From positions 368,869 through 432,868 of the forward strand of contig WTPW01000421.1 in assembly GCA_009809945.1 (NCBI GenBank): DNA of 64,000 bases, in the 5' to 3' direction. The DNA comes from Gigaspora margarita (Eukaryota; Glomeromycota; Glomeromycetes; Diversisporales; Gigasporaceae). Shown here in pieces: positions 32,119-43,940 of the stretch; position 1 is the stretch's first letter, and each line of letters begins with the position of its first letter. The notes beneath the pieces were generated by a model, which worked only from the letters and a program-made list of their open reading frames with translations, was not told the origin of the DNA and did not search any database. The position numbers were made by a program, and so were the translations under genes.

Positions 32119-32287
32119 TGCCAAAAGAGGAAGCAGCCAGTATATTCTTAGGCAAATCTGCCCTGTTTAGCAATGAATCTCGTTGAATAAATTTAGATTG
32201 AGATTCAACGGCAGAATATGCCAAGAAGAGGGCAAATATAGTTAAATGCCAAAAAGTAAATAATGAAAATGAATATTTTAAACCCAT
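32119..32287 (-). pseudogene. UGT piece 1: exon 1, signal peptide
   Basis: Begins at the ATG ending at 32287, giving MGLKYSFSLFTFWHLTIFAL, a typical secretory signal, then LLNRADLPKNILAASSFG. An upstream in-frame ATG at 32368 would spoil the signal, so the later start is chosen. Ends GGCA before GTAAAT; the intron is 32045-32118. Confidence 0.75.
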
Positions 32288-32353
32288 ATTTTTATAACAA
32301 ATGACTGCAAAAAAAAAGAAGTTTGATTCACCCGTTTTGAGAGGGAAACATTC

Positions 32354-32362
32354 ATTTTTATA
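32354..32362 (-). promoter_or_regulatory. putative TATA box of the UGT remnant
   Basis: TATAAAAAT on the minus strand lies ~70 bp upstream of the chosen ATG. Confidence 0.35.
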
Positions 32363-32399
32363 GATCAATCGATTACTTTGACGATTATCTAAAATTATT

Positions 32400-32956
32400 A
32401 TTCATGTGTAATTATGCAGTAACTGGTAATATTTATTCCCCGCATAAACCATCCAGTGTGACGACTAATGCTGTAATGCAAAACTAATATTTGCGATGCG
32501 TTAATACACGTGATCTAAAATTTTTTGCATCATGTTTATGCAGTGAAATAAAGGTAGATAATTATTTCGGAAATATTATATACTGAATGCATTCGTAAAA
32601 TGCCCGTACTGCGTGGGCTACTATTTATATATTAAATGTGCAATATACATGATTGATAATTTTTTATTATGATTTAGTACACGCGCAATATCTCACTGTG
32701 CAGTATTTATGATAGGCTGCGCTGTGCGATTTTTAAAATTAGTTCAGCTTGTATGATGCTGCATGTTGCGCAGTAGATTTGAAAAATGCCCATCCCTACT
32801 AGTTTTATTTGTTATTTGTTGCATTATTGTCACCTGTTCATGAACACTATGATGTAATCTTATATAAGTAGTTAATTAGTTCGCCCACTATCCAACTTAT
32901 AATTAAAATTAGGTCAACGATTATATTTAAAATCAGGTTGATTTCCTTATCAGTCA
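32400..32956. other. no gene seen; GCATAATT/TGCGCAGT-rich sequence
   Basis: Repeated TGCAGT, GCGCAAT and TTATGCAG words suggest a decayed transposon. The right part has AATGCCCATCCCTA, which resembles hAT-like ends elsewhere in the window. No left partner was found and no coding sequence was seen. Confidence 0.4.
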
Positions 32957-33202
32957 GGCCGTTTGAAGTTGATTCTTCGGTTAACATCACTTTCCAGGGC
33001 TCTCGGGAGGGGTGGAGGGGTGTAAAATGAAACGAATATATGAAACGAACATATAAAAATTAACAAAGGCGGGCAATTTCATTGGTTGATGTAAATCAGG
33101 TGACTGGCGAAAGTCAACCAACGTTTTGATTGGTTGTTCGTTTTTCGGGTGAGACTTCAGCTGGGGGGTGATGTTAACCGAAAAATTAACTTCAAACGGC
33201 CT
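32957..33202. repeat. MITE with AGGCCGTTTGAAGTT ends
   Basis: AGGCCGTTTGAAGTTGATT and CGGTTAACATCAC at the left are mirrored by GTGATGTTAACCG and AACTTCAAACGGCCT at the right. The interior is G-rich and non-coding (GGGAGGGGTGGAGGGG). Confidence 0.85.
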
Positions 33203-33502
33203 TAGGTATGTAACATCATATATTTGATAAAATATGTAATAATAAACATAAATATATTTGATCTTGACGGCACGATGTAACTTTATTAAATAAAAGAATC
33301 ATCTTTTTGCGCTCGCTTATCAAAACTTTATGACCATTAAATGAATATTGTTCAAGCATTTTTGTAATCGACATGCTATAATTATTATTATTGTTCGGAG
33401 CGAAGCAAAAGACTTATATGGGCAATTAACTAGGAAAATCCATCTTCAAACGAGATTTTCCATTGAGAAAATGACGATTATCGTTATTGTTAGACATCTT
33501 GT

Positions 33503-33723
33503 AGGCTAGGTGCTTGAAAAAGGAACGAAAATGACAAATTTTCAAAAGCAATTTTTTGCATAAATCAATCTAAAATAATTTGGATTGTTTTTTACTTAAG
33601 ACATAAAAGTAGTTGTATTAATAAAATTTTGCATTATAACTCTTTAAAGTTGGCAAGATTTGCAGTATAAAAATTGATTTTCTGAAGATTGTCAATTTCG
33701 ATCCTTTTTCCAGCACCTAGCCC
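33503..33723. repeat. MITE with GGCTAGGTGCTTGAAAAAGG ends
   Basis: The left GGCTAGGTGCTTGAAAAAGG is mirrored by CCTTTTTCCAGCACCTAGCC. The arms continue for ~60 bp. A relative lies at 47103-47276. Confidence 0.85.
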
Positions 33724-33879
33724 ATGTGATCATACACATTGAATGAACAATCTACTTTAATTGAGCCGTCAATCTTTTGCTACTAATATATTCTTAGAAC
33801 ACATACGTTTAAAGATTGGTCTACCTTCAAGTTAATAAATTATTATATCAATGTTGGATCAAAAGTGAACAGAAACTGG

Positions 33880-34150
33880 TACCTTCAAAAATCTCAAAAA
33901 TTGATAAAAAGTGTCGAAGATGGAAATTTTCAGATCACTAGCCAAATTTGTCCTTCGAGGTGAGACTGTCCCAAATATAGATATGATCATCCACAAAACT
34001 GATAATCGCCGTGTTGGCTGCCGGATGAGACCGTGATTTTGGCTAAATCTTTTAGCACTCTCCTACCCGGCTGGTTTCCAGGGTAATTACTTCGTCTGTG
34101 CCTCCCAAAATGGCATCCAGAAAGGAAATAGGCCGATTGTTACACATTAA
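33880..34150. other. less A+T-rich island, unidentified
   Basis: Composition is clearly more balanced than the surroundings (for example GCCGTGTTGGCTGCCGGATG). It is neither palindromic nor part of a repeat I recognise, and no long open frame exists. It might be a non-coding RNA, a regulatory island or an exon remnant. Confidence 0.25.
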
Positions 34151-34726
34151 GAAATAAATTTTTTTATACGTTTTACAATATTTTTAGGGCGTTCAGGTTA
34201 CATAAGCAAACTTAAAGTTTCGCACCTAACATATCTAAATAATCCCACGCCTTTGTATTGCTATTCACTTTAAAATTACTTAAATATATATTATTAAAAG
34301 TATAAAACCACAAGGCTGGCTAAATTCTACACAGTTAACGAAAAAAAGAGCAACACTGATTCAGTAAAGGTAAACGTGTCGAGTGTATAAGTTTATTTAA
34401 TTGTTATTATATGTATTGCATAGAAACTTAAATAAGCGATGATAACAGATAGTTAACTTTTTATTTTTGTTTTATACTTTTTAGGATATATGATTTAAGA
34501 ATTATATACATATATACTGTATTTGTATTATCAATATAGAGATATCTCCAGTAATAAATAATAGATATATTATAGAAATCTCATGATACGTATTTGTGTT
34601 TGGGTTAGAATTGGAAACGATTGTATCAAAGGTTATAAATTTTATTATAATATATAGTTAGAAATTAGTTAATTACTAATATAAAGACAAATTAATAAAA
34701 AAAAATATCGATTTACTTTTTTGAGC

Positions 34727-35437
34727 ATAGGAGAAACTCGCATCCTAAATAATTGTTACACAAACTATTTATATGGGCAATTGAAATTTTGATATATGAT
34801 TGTAGGGCAATTTTACCATCCGCTTAACCATAAAAAGTTAAACTTAAGGTACCCCCATTATAAGTAAAAGTTCTTCGTTTTGAGTGTTTCTAGCAGAAAA
34901 TCTTTTCTAACCGTTTTCAATCGCTTTCCCCAGAAAGGTTTCATAATAACAAAGGTAGGGCGTTTGGTAATTGGCAGAGTTTATTGAGTTTCTACTATGT
35001 TCAAATTATGAAGCCAAACAATAGATTTATAATTGTTAAACCGTGAGTGTTATGGTAACATAAAATTTTATACATTTATTAAACAGGTTACGCATTATGA
35101 ATACTTTAACACGACTTATTTCTAATATGTAGCATAATAAATACGATGGTGTGATTTAATTACAGTAGTATAGACTATGGAGTAGTAACATGTTAGATGT
35201 AAAGTGTTTTCAGTAAAATCTAATGGTTGAAAAAATAATAAAAGTACTTTAATATTAAAAATGCTTTACTTTTATTAATAATAAACTCATTTTTCGCGTA
35301 ATTTCGCGTATCGAAAGAATTTTAATTGATTTGATTGGTCAATCATCACGTTTGGATCTACATCAATTAGCCAATCACACAAATGTTATTACCCATGATT
35401 TTCCGTAAAAATGCGAGTTTCTTCTATGCTACTTTTT
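34727..35437. repeat. TIR element with GAGCATAGGAGAAACTCGCA ends
   Basis: GAGCATAGGAGAAACTCGCAT at ~34733 (shown here with one extra base beyond the call) is mirrored by ATGCGAGTTTCTTCTATGCT at ~35411. It is ~700 bp and A+T-rich, with CGCGTAATTTCGCG and two CCAATCA-type words inside, and no ORF. Confidence 0.65.
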
Positions 35438-35482
35438 TGGGATTATTTATATATACTCTAAGGTAACATGTACCCTATCATG

Positions 35483-36114
35483 CAGGGATGGTAAATGACC
35501 TGGTCATTTGCCAATTTTTCAAGTGACCTTAAATGACCTCAAAATGACCAGTCATTTGAGGTCATTCAAATTTTGGTCATTTGGAAATGACTCGTGACCA
35601 AATGACTATGGTCATTTCCAAATGACCAGGGTCATTTGGTCATTAGGTCATTTTGCATAGAGTTGACATCCTACCGATCACGAAAATCTTGTATAATGCT
35701 TGTTTTAAATAATATGTATGTTTGCATCAATTCTCAATTCATGTCGATTAACATGCCATTTGTAAATTCGAAAATGATTTATATCATTTTGTAATTGGTA
35801 AATTATTATTCACGAAATTTTTTTTTTAAAATAAGTAAATACATTATTTTTTGTCTACTATTTTTTTTTTTTAATCACTTCATGCCTGACCTTATGATTC
35901 GATTGGAATGTTGCTTTACAAGAAATGAACTGGTAATCTAACGGCATTTCATTTTATGGAGAACAATAATCAATTTTGATTGGCTAAAAGTATCGGATAA
36001 TCAATTAACCAGAGTTAAATGACCTTCTTAAGTCATTTGGGTCGTGAAATGACCAATGACTGGTTATTTGTCATTTGGGTCATTTGGGTCATTTAAAGTC
36101 ATTTACCATCCCTG
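35483..36114. repeat. hAT-like non-autonomous element with GTCATTT subterminal repeats
   Basis: CAGGGATGGTAAATGAC at the left and GTCATTTACCATCCCTG at the right form the terminal repeats. Dozens of GTCATTTG/CAAATGAC words crowd both ends and pair with each other. CAGGG...CCCTG ends and dense short subterminal repeats are typical of hAT elements. No 8-bp duplication is visible. Confidence 0.75.
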
Positions 36115-36767
36115 CCTCAGCACGATTAATATTATATGAATTAATTTTGCAGATCACAAAATAATTCAATACAGTATTTCGTCACTATAAAATAGTATAA
36201 TAACAATAGTATTGCCTTAAATGCATAATTATATAGTTTTAACCAGTAGACCAAACTCTGAGCTTAATGTAGACTCAATTGTGAAGACATATACTCCATT
36301 TTTATGAACGACCTCACGTGGGCAACTGATGCGACATTAAATATTTCTTGATCGAGTGAAAAAGAAAAAATGCAGCTTATCTATGAAATAAACTTCAAAC
36401 TGTGTTGAAATTCTGATATTATGAGATTCAATCATTTTAGAAACGGCGATAATATTTAATTACTATTATTCAACACGATCAAAAAAGTTGGATGCTTAAG
36501 TTCAATTTGAGTTATTGTAATACAAGTATTTTAAATTAAATTATTAATATTTTTAAAATTTTGTAAATGAATTTAAAAAAATGAACATTTTGATAAAAGT
36601 AAAATAATAACTACATTCTCTTTTCCTTATCATTCAATGATTATTGGTTATAGTAAGGAAAATAAGTGAAAGCATTAAAAAATTAATGGTTAATAGTATC
36701 TAATACGACGGCTTCAGTATCACAAAGATAAAAATATTTTGGACTTTTAGTATTTATTTTCTTTACA

Positions 36768-38384
36768 TTAAATTACAGCGTTTCTAATACGCAGCAATAA
36801 ATTAGCAGTTGGGCGATAGTCAAGACCTTGAATTTTATCTTTAGTAGCAAGTCTCAAGAGTCCTTCTTTAGATTGTTCAGGAGTTGAATCACCTTCAGCT
36901 AGCATCAAAGCAATAGCACCAGAAACATGCGGAGCAGAAAGACTTGTTCCTGAATCCAAAGTAATTTCACTAGAATTTACAATTCCAGCTACTGGAACTT
37001 TTTCGCCCGGAGCAAAAAGAGTAACACATTTTCCCCAGTTGGTAAACTCAGTGGCCCAATCTTGTTGATTAAGGGTGATCTTAGTCGCAGCAACAGTCAC
37101 CACCGTTTCAACTTTACCTGGGAAAAATCCACACGCATCTAGATTTCTATTGCCAGCTCCGACAACAAAATGAATTCCAGCTTCAACTGCTTTACTTGCT
37201 ACTTCACCAACAGCAGAATCTGAAGAAGTCGCTGATAAACTTTTTTTTTTTTTTAAAAAAAAATTTCAGCATATATAAAATATTTTACAGTATATTCATA
37301 TTAATATTAACTTACTTTAAAACTATCTTCCTTTCAGGATCATTTGCTTTTTGTTGCATAACATAAGTGATCCCATTAATAATGTTTTGTGCATTTAAGG
37401 GACAATCTTTTCCTGTTATTTTGACACCAATTATATTTGCATAATTTGCAACTCCAAGAGTTTTTCCTCCTACAATACTGGCAACATTCGTTCCATGTCC
37501 ATTATCATCTGCAAGATTGTTTCCACAAAAAGTTTTTTCAACTACGGTTTTGCCTTGTCTACCTTGAAACTCTTCATGTTCAAGAAAAATTCCCCTAAAA
37601 TAAAAAAGTAAAAATTATTATTACAGTCAACCAATGCATAAAAAATTGCATTGCATATAGTAACCTTTAATACACACGAGTCTACTACAAATACATCAAC
37701 TCCTGCTCCAGCACTATCGGGATATATATATTTCAAGTCCAAAGGATAATTTTCCTGATCAATACGATCAAGATTCTAAAATAAAAAAAGGGGTAAAAAA
37801 AAACTTCTAAAAAAAAAAAATTGGTTCTCAAATTGTCCAATACTTACAGGCATTTTAGCAACAGGCCTTACGGTTTTTCGTACAAGTGGCGCTTGTTTAA
37901 CAAATTCATTTTCAAATGGATCTTCAATAACCTTATTTTCATTTACTATTGCAACATCATTAAGTTTAGACAAATAATTCTCAGCAAAGCTTTTGGAAAA
38001 TTTGGTAGTATATCCAGCAATCATTCCTTTTACACTGAAATCGAAAATCACATTATCGTTATCTTTAATGGAGGAAAAATCCAATTCATGAACGTTGTGT
38101 CTTTCTCTCTGTAGACATTTTTCTAACATTTCAAAATGATTTTTTACAACAGAATCATAATTTGTAGCATCTGTTTTTAATACAACGTTATAATCTATGA
38201 GTGGTTCGTTTGTTCCACCAAGATTTGGACATGTAACATCATCTTCTGAAGGAGATGGTATTTGAGGTGATGGTGAACGTGGTGATAAGTGATCGCAACC
38301 ATCACATATTGTTAGTGGTGCTGAGATAATGAAGGAGGGTAAGTTAAGAATAAGTAAAATATTTAGAATTCTTTTTGAAAACAT
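36768..38384 (-). CDS. secreted subtilisin-like serine protease (S8, proteinase K type)
   Basis: Four exons: 38384-37848, 37775-37678, 37594-37316 and 37239-36768. The introns are 72, 83 and 76 nt with GT-AG ends, and together they give 461 residues in one frame. A signal peptide (MFSKRILNILLILNLPSFII) is followed by a Ser/Pro linker and a propeptide of the I9 inhibitor type (about 60-165) that would be cleaved in the secretory route. The catalytic domain has D211 in VFVVDSG, H245 in DDNGHGTNVAS, the oxyanion Asn N335 in VGAGN, and S404 in SGTSLSAPHVSG. All essential residues are present, so it should be an active endopeptidase. The usual VDTG is VDSG here. The middle exon junction was chosen because it restores VVDSGIFLEHEEF in frame. 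It is the only intact host gene in the window. Confidence 0.93.
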
Positions 38385-38439
38385 CTCGATATTATAGGTA
38401 ATGATCGATACATCAAATTCTCCATATTGAAGGCTTCAC

Positions 38440-38448
38440 TTATATAAA
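38440..38448 (-). promoter_or_regulatory. putative TATA box of the protease gene
   Basis: TTTATATAA on the minus strand is ~60 bp upstream of the protease ATG. The upstream stretch to ~38520 is free of repeats. Confidence 0.45.
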
Positions 38449-38519
38449 GTTTTCTCTAGGGATAGCCATATTTGATATTCTTTTCGTTCTTTCAATTAAT
38501 CTGATTTAATTTGTACAAA

Positions 38520-40008
38520 ATAAATCAAACCAAATAACAATTTCATAAAGCTAATTAAATAAGAATGAATATCATTGGGTATTACTAATTACAATTACTT
38601 TATTCTGGAAATACATAATTTTTAGTATCATCTTAAAAAGAAAATCCTAAAATCTTGCGGTAAAATCATCCCTTTTATAATAAATTTTTTTTCTTAATAT
38701 TGCTCATCAAATAACATTAATAATCGGAAAATTCACCTTAATTTTATTGATATTAGTAAATAATCATTTTAAAACTTCGTCATATTAAATAATCATCCTA
38801 GCGGCTCTTTATTGTTTGTGTTAGGATAAGCACTTAATGTTTGAATTGTGATGGCTTGGGTATAGTCATGATTCGTGAGACTTTTGGAGATTGTCATCGA
38901 CATAAAGCAATGTTTAATTGGTTTATGTCGCTATAATGAGCTCTAAATATATTTTTTTCAAAATTCCTCGTATAAGATAGAATCAACTTAGGAGCCCAAA
39001 TTCATTATAATAAAATTTTATAAAGTAATTGGTGTAGCACATAAAGAAACCAAACTTGTGAATGCAAAAAGTGAATTGCAGCTCTAAGTCATGTTCTTAT
39101 AATTCACTATATTCGCTATTTGCAAACTATACATGAATATTTTGAATATTTGAATGTATTTGTTTGATGTAGGCAAATTTGTCATATTTAACATTTAGAC
39201 AAGCAATTAATAATTTTTTTGTTTATTTATCAAATTTATTTACTTTTTATTTTAAATTCAATTATTTTTTTTTAAGATAAAAATTTTTTTATTAAATAAT
39301 TAGACGTTTGAGTTGCTTAAAGGGAGTCAGAAATGTTTATTGCGTATTTTATTGTACTGGTATGTTGTTCTTTTCCTCACTACAAAATTATAGTAGAATA
39401 GTAAGGGATTTGCATCAGTATTGGATTGATAGTTTAGTCCATAATTTGGATAAATGTTTACGCATGTCTAAAATCTGTGCCAAGTTATGACACTAAATTA
39501 AAAGAGCGAAAATGTTAAAATATGGTGCAACCCTTTTTTTATTTGATAATTGATATTTAAAACTTAAAATTTTGTGTTGAAAATTTTTATTAAGTCAAAA
39601 GTAGTTAGCATAATGAAAATTCGAGTTATTTACGATTTTCTGTATTCTCGATTTTTTCAAACTTCCAGTTATGTTATACTTGAGCTTGTGATTTTTTTGG
39701 TCAGTGATGATCAACATATCCTGGCGCTTTATTCATAAATGGACATCATACTAAATTAATGACCTTGGCAATCATTTAATATATCCATAACATATAGATC
39801 GTACGATTAACGCTGTTTGATTTTGTTCTTATAAATGCTTATTATTGATAAAAGTATTATTAGACATAATATACACATCTCATAAATTTATTCTTAGGTC
39901 GATTTAGTTTAATGACTGCATCTTTTTAATGATAAATGTAGGTCGTATAAGTACTATTTATTCGCCAAATAGACTCGATTAAGCTCTTTGTTATAAAGAA
40001 ATAGAAAA
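38520..40008. other. A+T-rich intergenic stretch, no gene seen
   Basis: No recognisable element or gene. An open frame at 39308-39490 begins without ATG and shows no family resemblance. Confidence 0.4.
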
Positions 40009-40212
40009 ATGAATCCGTTACTGGATGTTTCGCATCCAACTACAGCGCATCTGGCCTTGAATTTAATGCGCTTGCAACCCGAGCCCCTCGTGGTTCAGGT
40101 TAGCACATTAAATTCAAAGTCAGATGTTTTTTTAATTGGCATGCAAAAACGATCACCCTATGATCTTTCGGATCTTTTGCCTGCAAATAAACCCGTTATT
40201 GGTTGCTACTAA
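40009..40212 (+). CDS. hypothetical short ORF (67 aa)
   Basis: An ATG-started ORF with balanced composition, unlike its A+T-rich flanks: it opens MNPLLDVSHPTTAHLALNLM and ends at a TAA directly before a transposable element (40215). No family is recognised, and there is no signal peptide or membrane segment. The abrupt end at the element border suggests a gene truncated by insertion or a fragment of one. Expression is uncertain. Confidence 0.35.
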   Translation: MNPLLDVSHPTTAHLALNLMRLQPEPLVVQVSTLNSKSDVFLIGMQKRSPYDLSDLLPANKPVIGCY

Positions 40213-40694
40213 GAGATTAGGCCCGGTATAAAATTTAATTCCGGGTTACCCGTCCGTTAATTAAACCCTTACCCGGTAACGACTAATCTCAAATGATCCG
40301 GTTGACCCGGTTAATCCATTTAACCCGTTTATGATTATATAAGAATTAGCCCTTCACGTGGTTATAGACAGCCTTTAAACCAGAATTGGTATAAGCAAAT
40401 ATAGAGATAACAAAGTAATGATCCAAACCAGAAACTATTTTTCAAAAAAAAAAAAAAAAATTTATAATAATTCTTCAATTTTCAACTGATTACTTTGTAG
40501 CATCAACTATGCCCATTGATAACCCGTAAAATATTATTAGGGAGATTAATAAGCGGTATATTAGAAAAAAATTGTGAGACATAAATTTCTTATGAAATTT
40601 GTCCATTGTTATCGTTGCATGATTATCACGTGATGTATATTTCTATCCGGGTTATCCAGGTGCCATAACTATGACCCGATTAAGGGATGCTTAT

Positions 40695-41700
40695 TAGGGC
40701 TGTTAATCGGTCCTTCCGGTCCGTTCTGGTTAAAAGACTGCCAGTTTTTTAAAAAAACCGGACCGGACTGCAGTCCAGGACCGAATAGGACTGAATAGAG
40801 CTAGGTCGGACGGACCGATGATCAATATAACGATGAAATTAAATTCTTATCAATGTGTACCAATATTGAAAAAACTGATAATCTATAATTTGACAATAAT
40901 GGTACATTACTTGCATGCGGATCGAGAATTACACTAATTTCGGATTTGAACAATATACTGTATTTGCATATAGGCGTTGTTTTGGAACACAAGTTTGAAG
41001 CAAACTAATAGTTAATTTAGGCGAATGCAAATTATAATTTTTATCATTAAAAATGCTTGGCTAAATTATCATTAGCTTGTTTCAAACTCGTGTTCAGAAT
41101 AATGACCATAGGCGTTATTTCGCACAATATAGTGCAAATTGTAAATTAACTAATCACGCCATTGCTTCATTAATAAATTTCTCTATTTTAGGCGAGACCA
41201 ACTGGATTCGGTGTTTTACATTACCCCCCCTCCCCTCCAGAGGAGGGGGGGGGGGGGGGGAGAGGGTGGTTCACATAGTAAAATTTTAAAAAATTTTTTT
41301 TTTCAAAAAAATTTTTTTCCGAATTGTTCCGTGACTGTAAAAATTTTCTGAAATATCCCGAAGCCCTATATATATTTATCTAAATTTTTTTTACTATGAG
41401 GGAGAGGGGGGGACTCTGAGGAGGGGGGTAATGTAAAACACCGAATCCAGTTGGTCTCGCCTTATTAACGTTAACAACAGCCCGTTCTCATTATACATAA
41501 TACGTGGTTTAATCTTGTTTAACAAACTAAGGGGTTTGTAATTGAATTTTAACCCAAAACAACATTTTATAGTTGTTTCAAAATGCGTATTATCATAATA
41601 TTTAGTTTATTTGATATTTACTATTAGGACCGACGGACCTGCCCGATCCCTGGACGGACCGAAGGACCATTGGTCCAGACCGGACCGATTAACAGCCCTA
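40695..41700. mobile_element. hAT-like element with exact 8-bp target duplication
   Basis: Ends TAGGGCTGTTAATCGGTCC and GGACCGATTAACAGCCCTA are inverted copies. ATGCTTAT occurs directly on both sides (40687-40694 and 41701-41708), the 8-bp duplication typical of hAT. GGACCG/CGGTCC words repeat subterminally. It carries a nested MITE and no transposase. Confidence 0.88.
41191..41461. repeat. PIF/Harbinger-like MITE with TTA duplication
   Basis: GGCGAGACCAACTGGATTCG at the left is mirrored by CGAATCCAGTTGGTCTCGCC. The arms continue through TGTTTTACATTACCCCCC. TTA flanks both sides (41188-41190 and 41462-41464). The interior has G-runs of up to ~17 and is non-coding. Confidence 0.88.
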
Positions 41701-43447
41701 ATGCTTATACGGGTTACCCGAGTAAACCTTATCTGGGCTTAATCACTAGCAGTCACAGGACATGTCCTTACCCGATGATCTTATTAGTAAAATTTTCTTT
41801 GTGTAACATACATCGGCGTGACTTTTTCTTTAACTACTTCAATTATTAATAGCAAATACTATTCAAGTTTTACTTTACGGGTTTTATGCTTTTGTTTTGT
41901 ACCAGAAATACCCGTATTACTTTATTTTTTATAAAATAAAATCAGGTCTAAAACTTGCAATTTTTAACACAAATGTCAAGATTCTCTTCGAAGTATTGCA
42001 AAACAAGGCCAGCTTTGCTTTGATAATGACTGCGAATCAAGAGCATTACAACTCTCATTATTGACAAAAGGGTACTTTAGTTGTGGCTTTAAAGCGTTTG
42101 CTAAGAGGTGCCTGTTTCATAAGGTAGATTGGAGAGTTAATTCAAATTATTTTACCTTTATTCCTCTATGAAAAAGGATCTTTTTGCATGATCTAAATGA
42201 TTATATGTGACAAAACAGGTATTTAAAAAGATCTTTAAAGATCATTTAAGTTTTATTTAAAAATTTAAATTGTATACGATCTACATGCAATATCGCAATA
42301 GTTGCACAGATCAATATATAGATTGATAAGTTTTGTTTATTTCACAATTTTTATTTTTTTTTACTAAAGCTAAACTAATTAATTTTTTCTATATTGTCAC
42401 TTTAAACCTTGGAGTTAAAGCTTTTCTCTTTTATAGGCAATTTCCATTGAGCTTGATTGTTTCTGTTTGGTGTTGGTTGTGAAGTTACCATTTCAGCAGG
42501 TTTCATGCCCATTTTTTATAATAGTTTTATACAATATTTCACTTTGAGTTTCATGAAGCTACATGACATGCAAGGTGCAAGCTATCACTTATTATCAAAA
42601 ATTTATAGGGAACACAACTAGTAGAACAAATAACTTTGAATCTTGTTATCATAATTGAGCTGTTGTTCTCCTACTCAAAAATTCAAATTGGGGTCCTTGC
42701 TTTTACCTGTTAAATTGGACATATGGTTGGTACTTCTATATTTGTATCTTTAATTCTAATATATGAATTATGATTAAAAGCAAATCAAATCATATTTGGG
42801 TAAGTATAACTGATAAATTATCTTTTACTAAAAATCCAAGCGATTCACATTACAAATTTTAAATATTTGATAACTTAATTTTAAAATTCTTTATGTTGGT
42901 GTAATTAAGACACTTCATACAATTAAAATAGGCTAGGAATGCAAGCTTAATATTATACAATAATTTCTGCTAGGCACCAAGCAACGAAGCATGCTAGCAA
43001 GACAAAAGCCTGGTAAAAAATTTTTTTATTCTAAAAACTACACTATTTTCAAATTTATTTTATACATTATTAAATTTTATTATACTATGCAAATATATTA
43101 ATTATATAAAGCCTTTGAATGTTTAATTTTAAACAAATCTTTTTCATTTATTCATTATTAATTTTTTAATATAGAATGATACAACTTTTTTGCTTGTGAA
43201 ATTTGACCGAATTTAAAAAAAAATTAAAACTGACTTTAATCAAAATATTATTCATTAAAATAAAAAAATTCTTTAATAGATCAAAATAAATAAAATTATT
43301 ATTTAACTGCACTAAAAATCCAAGTGGTTCACATTATCAATTTTTACATATTGGATATTTTAATCAATCATTTTTTAATTCGTTGATTAAAAATTTGATT
43401 ATAGTAAAATTATATAATGATCTTTCGTAGATTTAATTAAATATGCC

Positions 43448-43669
43448 ATGTCTACTATGGGCATTAATACAGATTTTCACATATATGCCAGTTTATTAGA
43501 ACCAAGTTATAAGGTGGTGCATACTGTACAAGGAACTAAAAAGCCTAGAAAAGTTTATATTCATTTTACAAATACTGGTAGAAAATTGAATATTAATGAA
43601 CGTGTGATATCACAAAAAGGTGATGGTGTGTTTGTTACTGATGTTAAAGGCAGAGATAAAATTCTTTGA
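43448..43669 (+). CDS. hypothetical 73-aa ORF inside the 25-bp-TIR element
   Basis: ATG start, TGA stop. The product has a mixed, globular-looking composition: MSTMGINTDFHIYASLLEPS, then KKPRKVYIHFTNTGRKLN and a GDGVFVTDVKGRDKIL end. A pyrimidine stretch followed by CGTAG just upstream could be a splice acceptor, so this may be the last exon of a longer gene. I recognise no family. It is the only protein-like sequence in the element, so it could be element-encoded or a captured host fragment. Confidence 0.4.
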   Translation: MSTMGINTDFHIYASLLEPSYKVVHTVQGTKKPRKVYIHFTNTGRKLNINERVISQKGDGVFVTDVKGRDKIL

Positions 43670-43778
43670 GTCTATACATCCCAAGACTACTATGAACATA
43701 CATCTGGTTGTTTTCTTCTGCTAATTAAGCAACCCACAAAGTATTTTAGCATTATGTAAAATTCTTTTCTTTTTATTT

Positions 43779-43940
43779 ATGACTATCATTCTGACAGGTC
43801 ATTAAGAATCTTATAACAATGCCTGTTATCTCAACAGGCCAAGTCTCTAACCCAATATATCAAGCTTCTTATATGACTGTTATCCTGACAGGTTATCAAA
43901 GTGCTAGAATCTTGTACAAATGACTGTCGTCCCAACAGGT
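43779..43940 (+). repeat. four-unit degenerate tandem repeat
   Basis: ATGACTGTTATCCTGACAGG-like units start at about 43779, 43819, 43873 and 43920, each centred on (A/G)ACAGG. Unit length is 40-54 bp. Non-coding. Confidence 0.6.

Larger units (their letters stand above)
23287..32287 (-). pseudogene. UDP-glycosyltransferase pseudogene shattered by transposable elements
   Basis: Eight minus-strand pieces, in order, match one UGT family protein that transfers sugar from UDP-sugar to an acceptor. They comprise a signal peptide, a RASHLVPMLE block, an acceptor-side domain, a CFDLAW motif, a LPLHQEIG block, a PHIYITKFSPQFAI plus LSHKNTKVFL segment (UDP-sugar side) and a C-terminal membrane helix (IILFLALISGL). 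Introns between pieces 1/2, 2/3 and 4/5 still have GT-AG ends. The gene is dead: a TGA at 24409-24411, a TAA at 23584-23586, frameshifts near 30190 and 24165, and insertions between pieces 3/4, 5/6, 6/7 and 7/8. A normal family member would span ~2 kb with introns, whereas this one covers 9 kb. The order and the small overlaps show one gene, not several. Confidence 0.85.
40215..41744. mobile_element. outer element of a three-level nest, GATTAGGCCCGG ends
   Basis: GATTAGGCCCGGTATAA and CCGGGTTACCCGT at the left correspond to the complement of ACGGGTTACCCGAG and TTATCTGGGCTTAATC at the right. ACCCGGTTA-type words are repeated subterminally. The right part is displaced by the insertion at 40695-41700. 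No transposase is visible. Confidence 0.65.
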
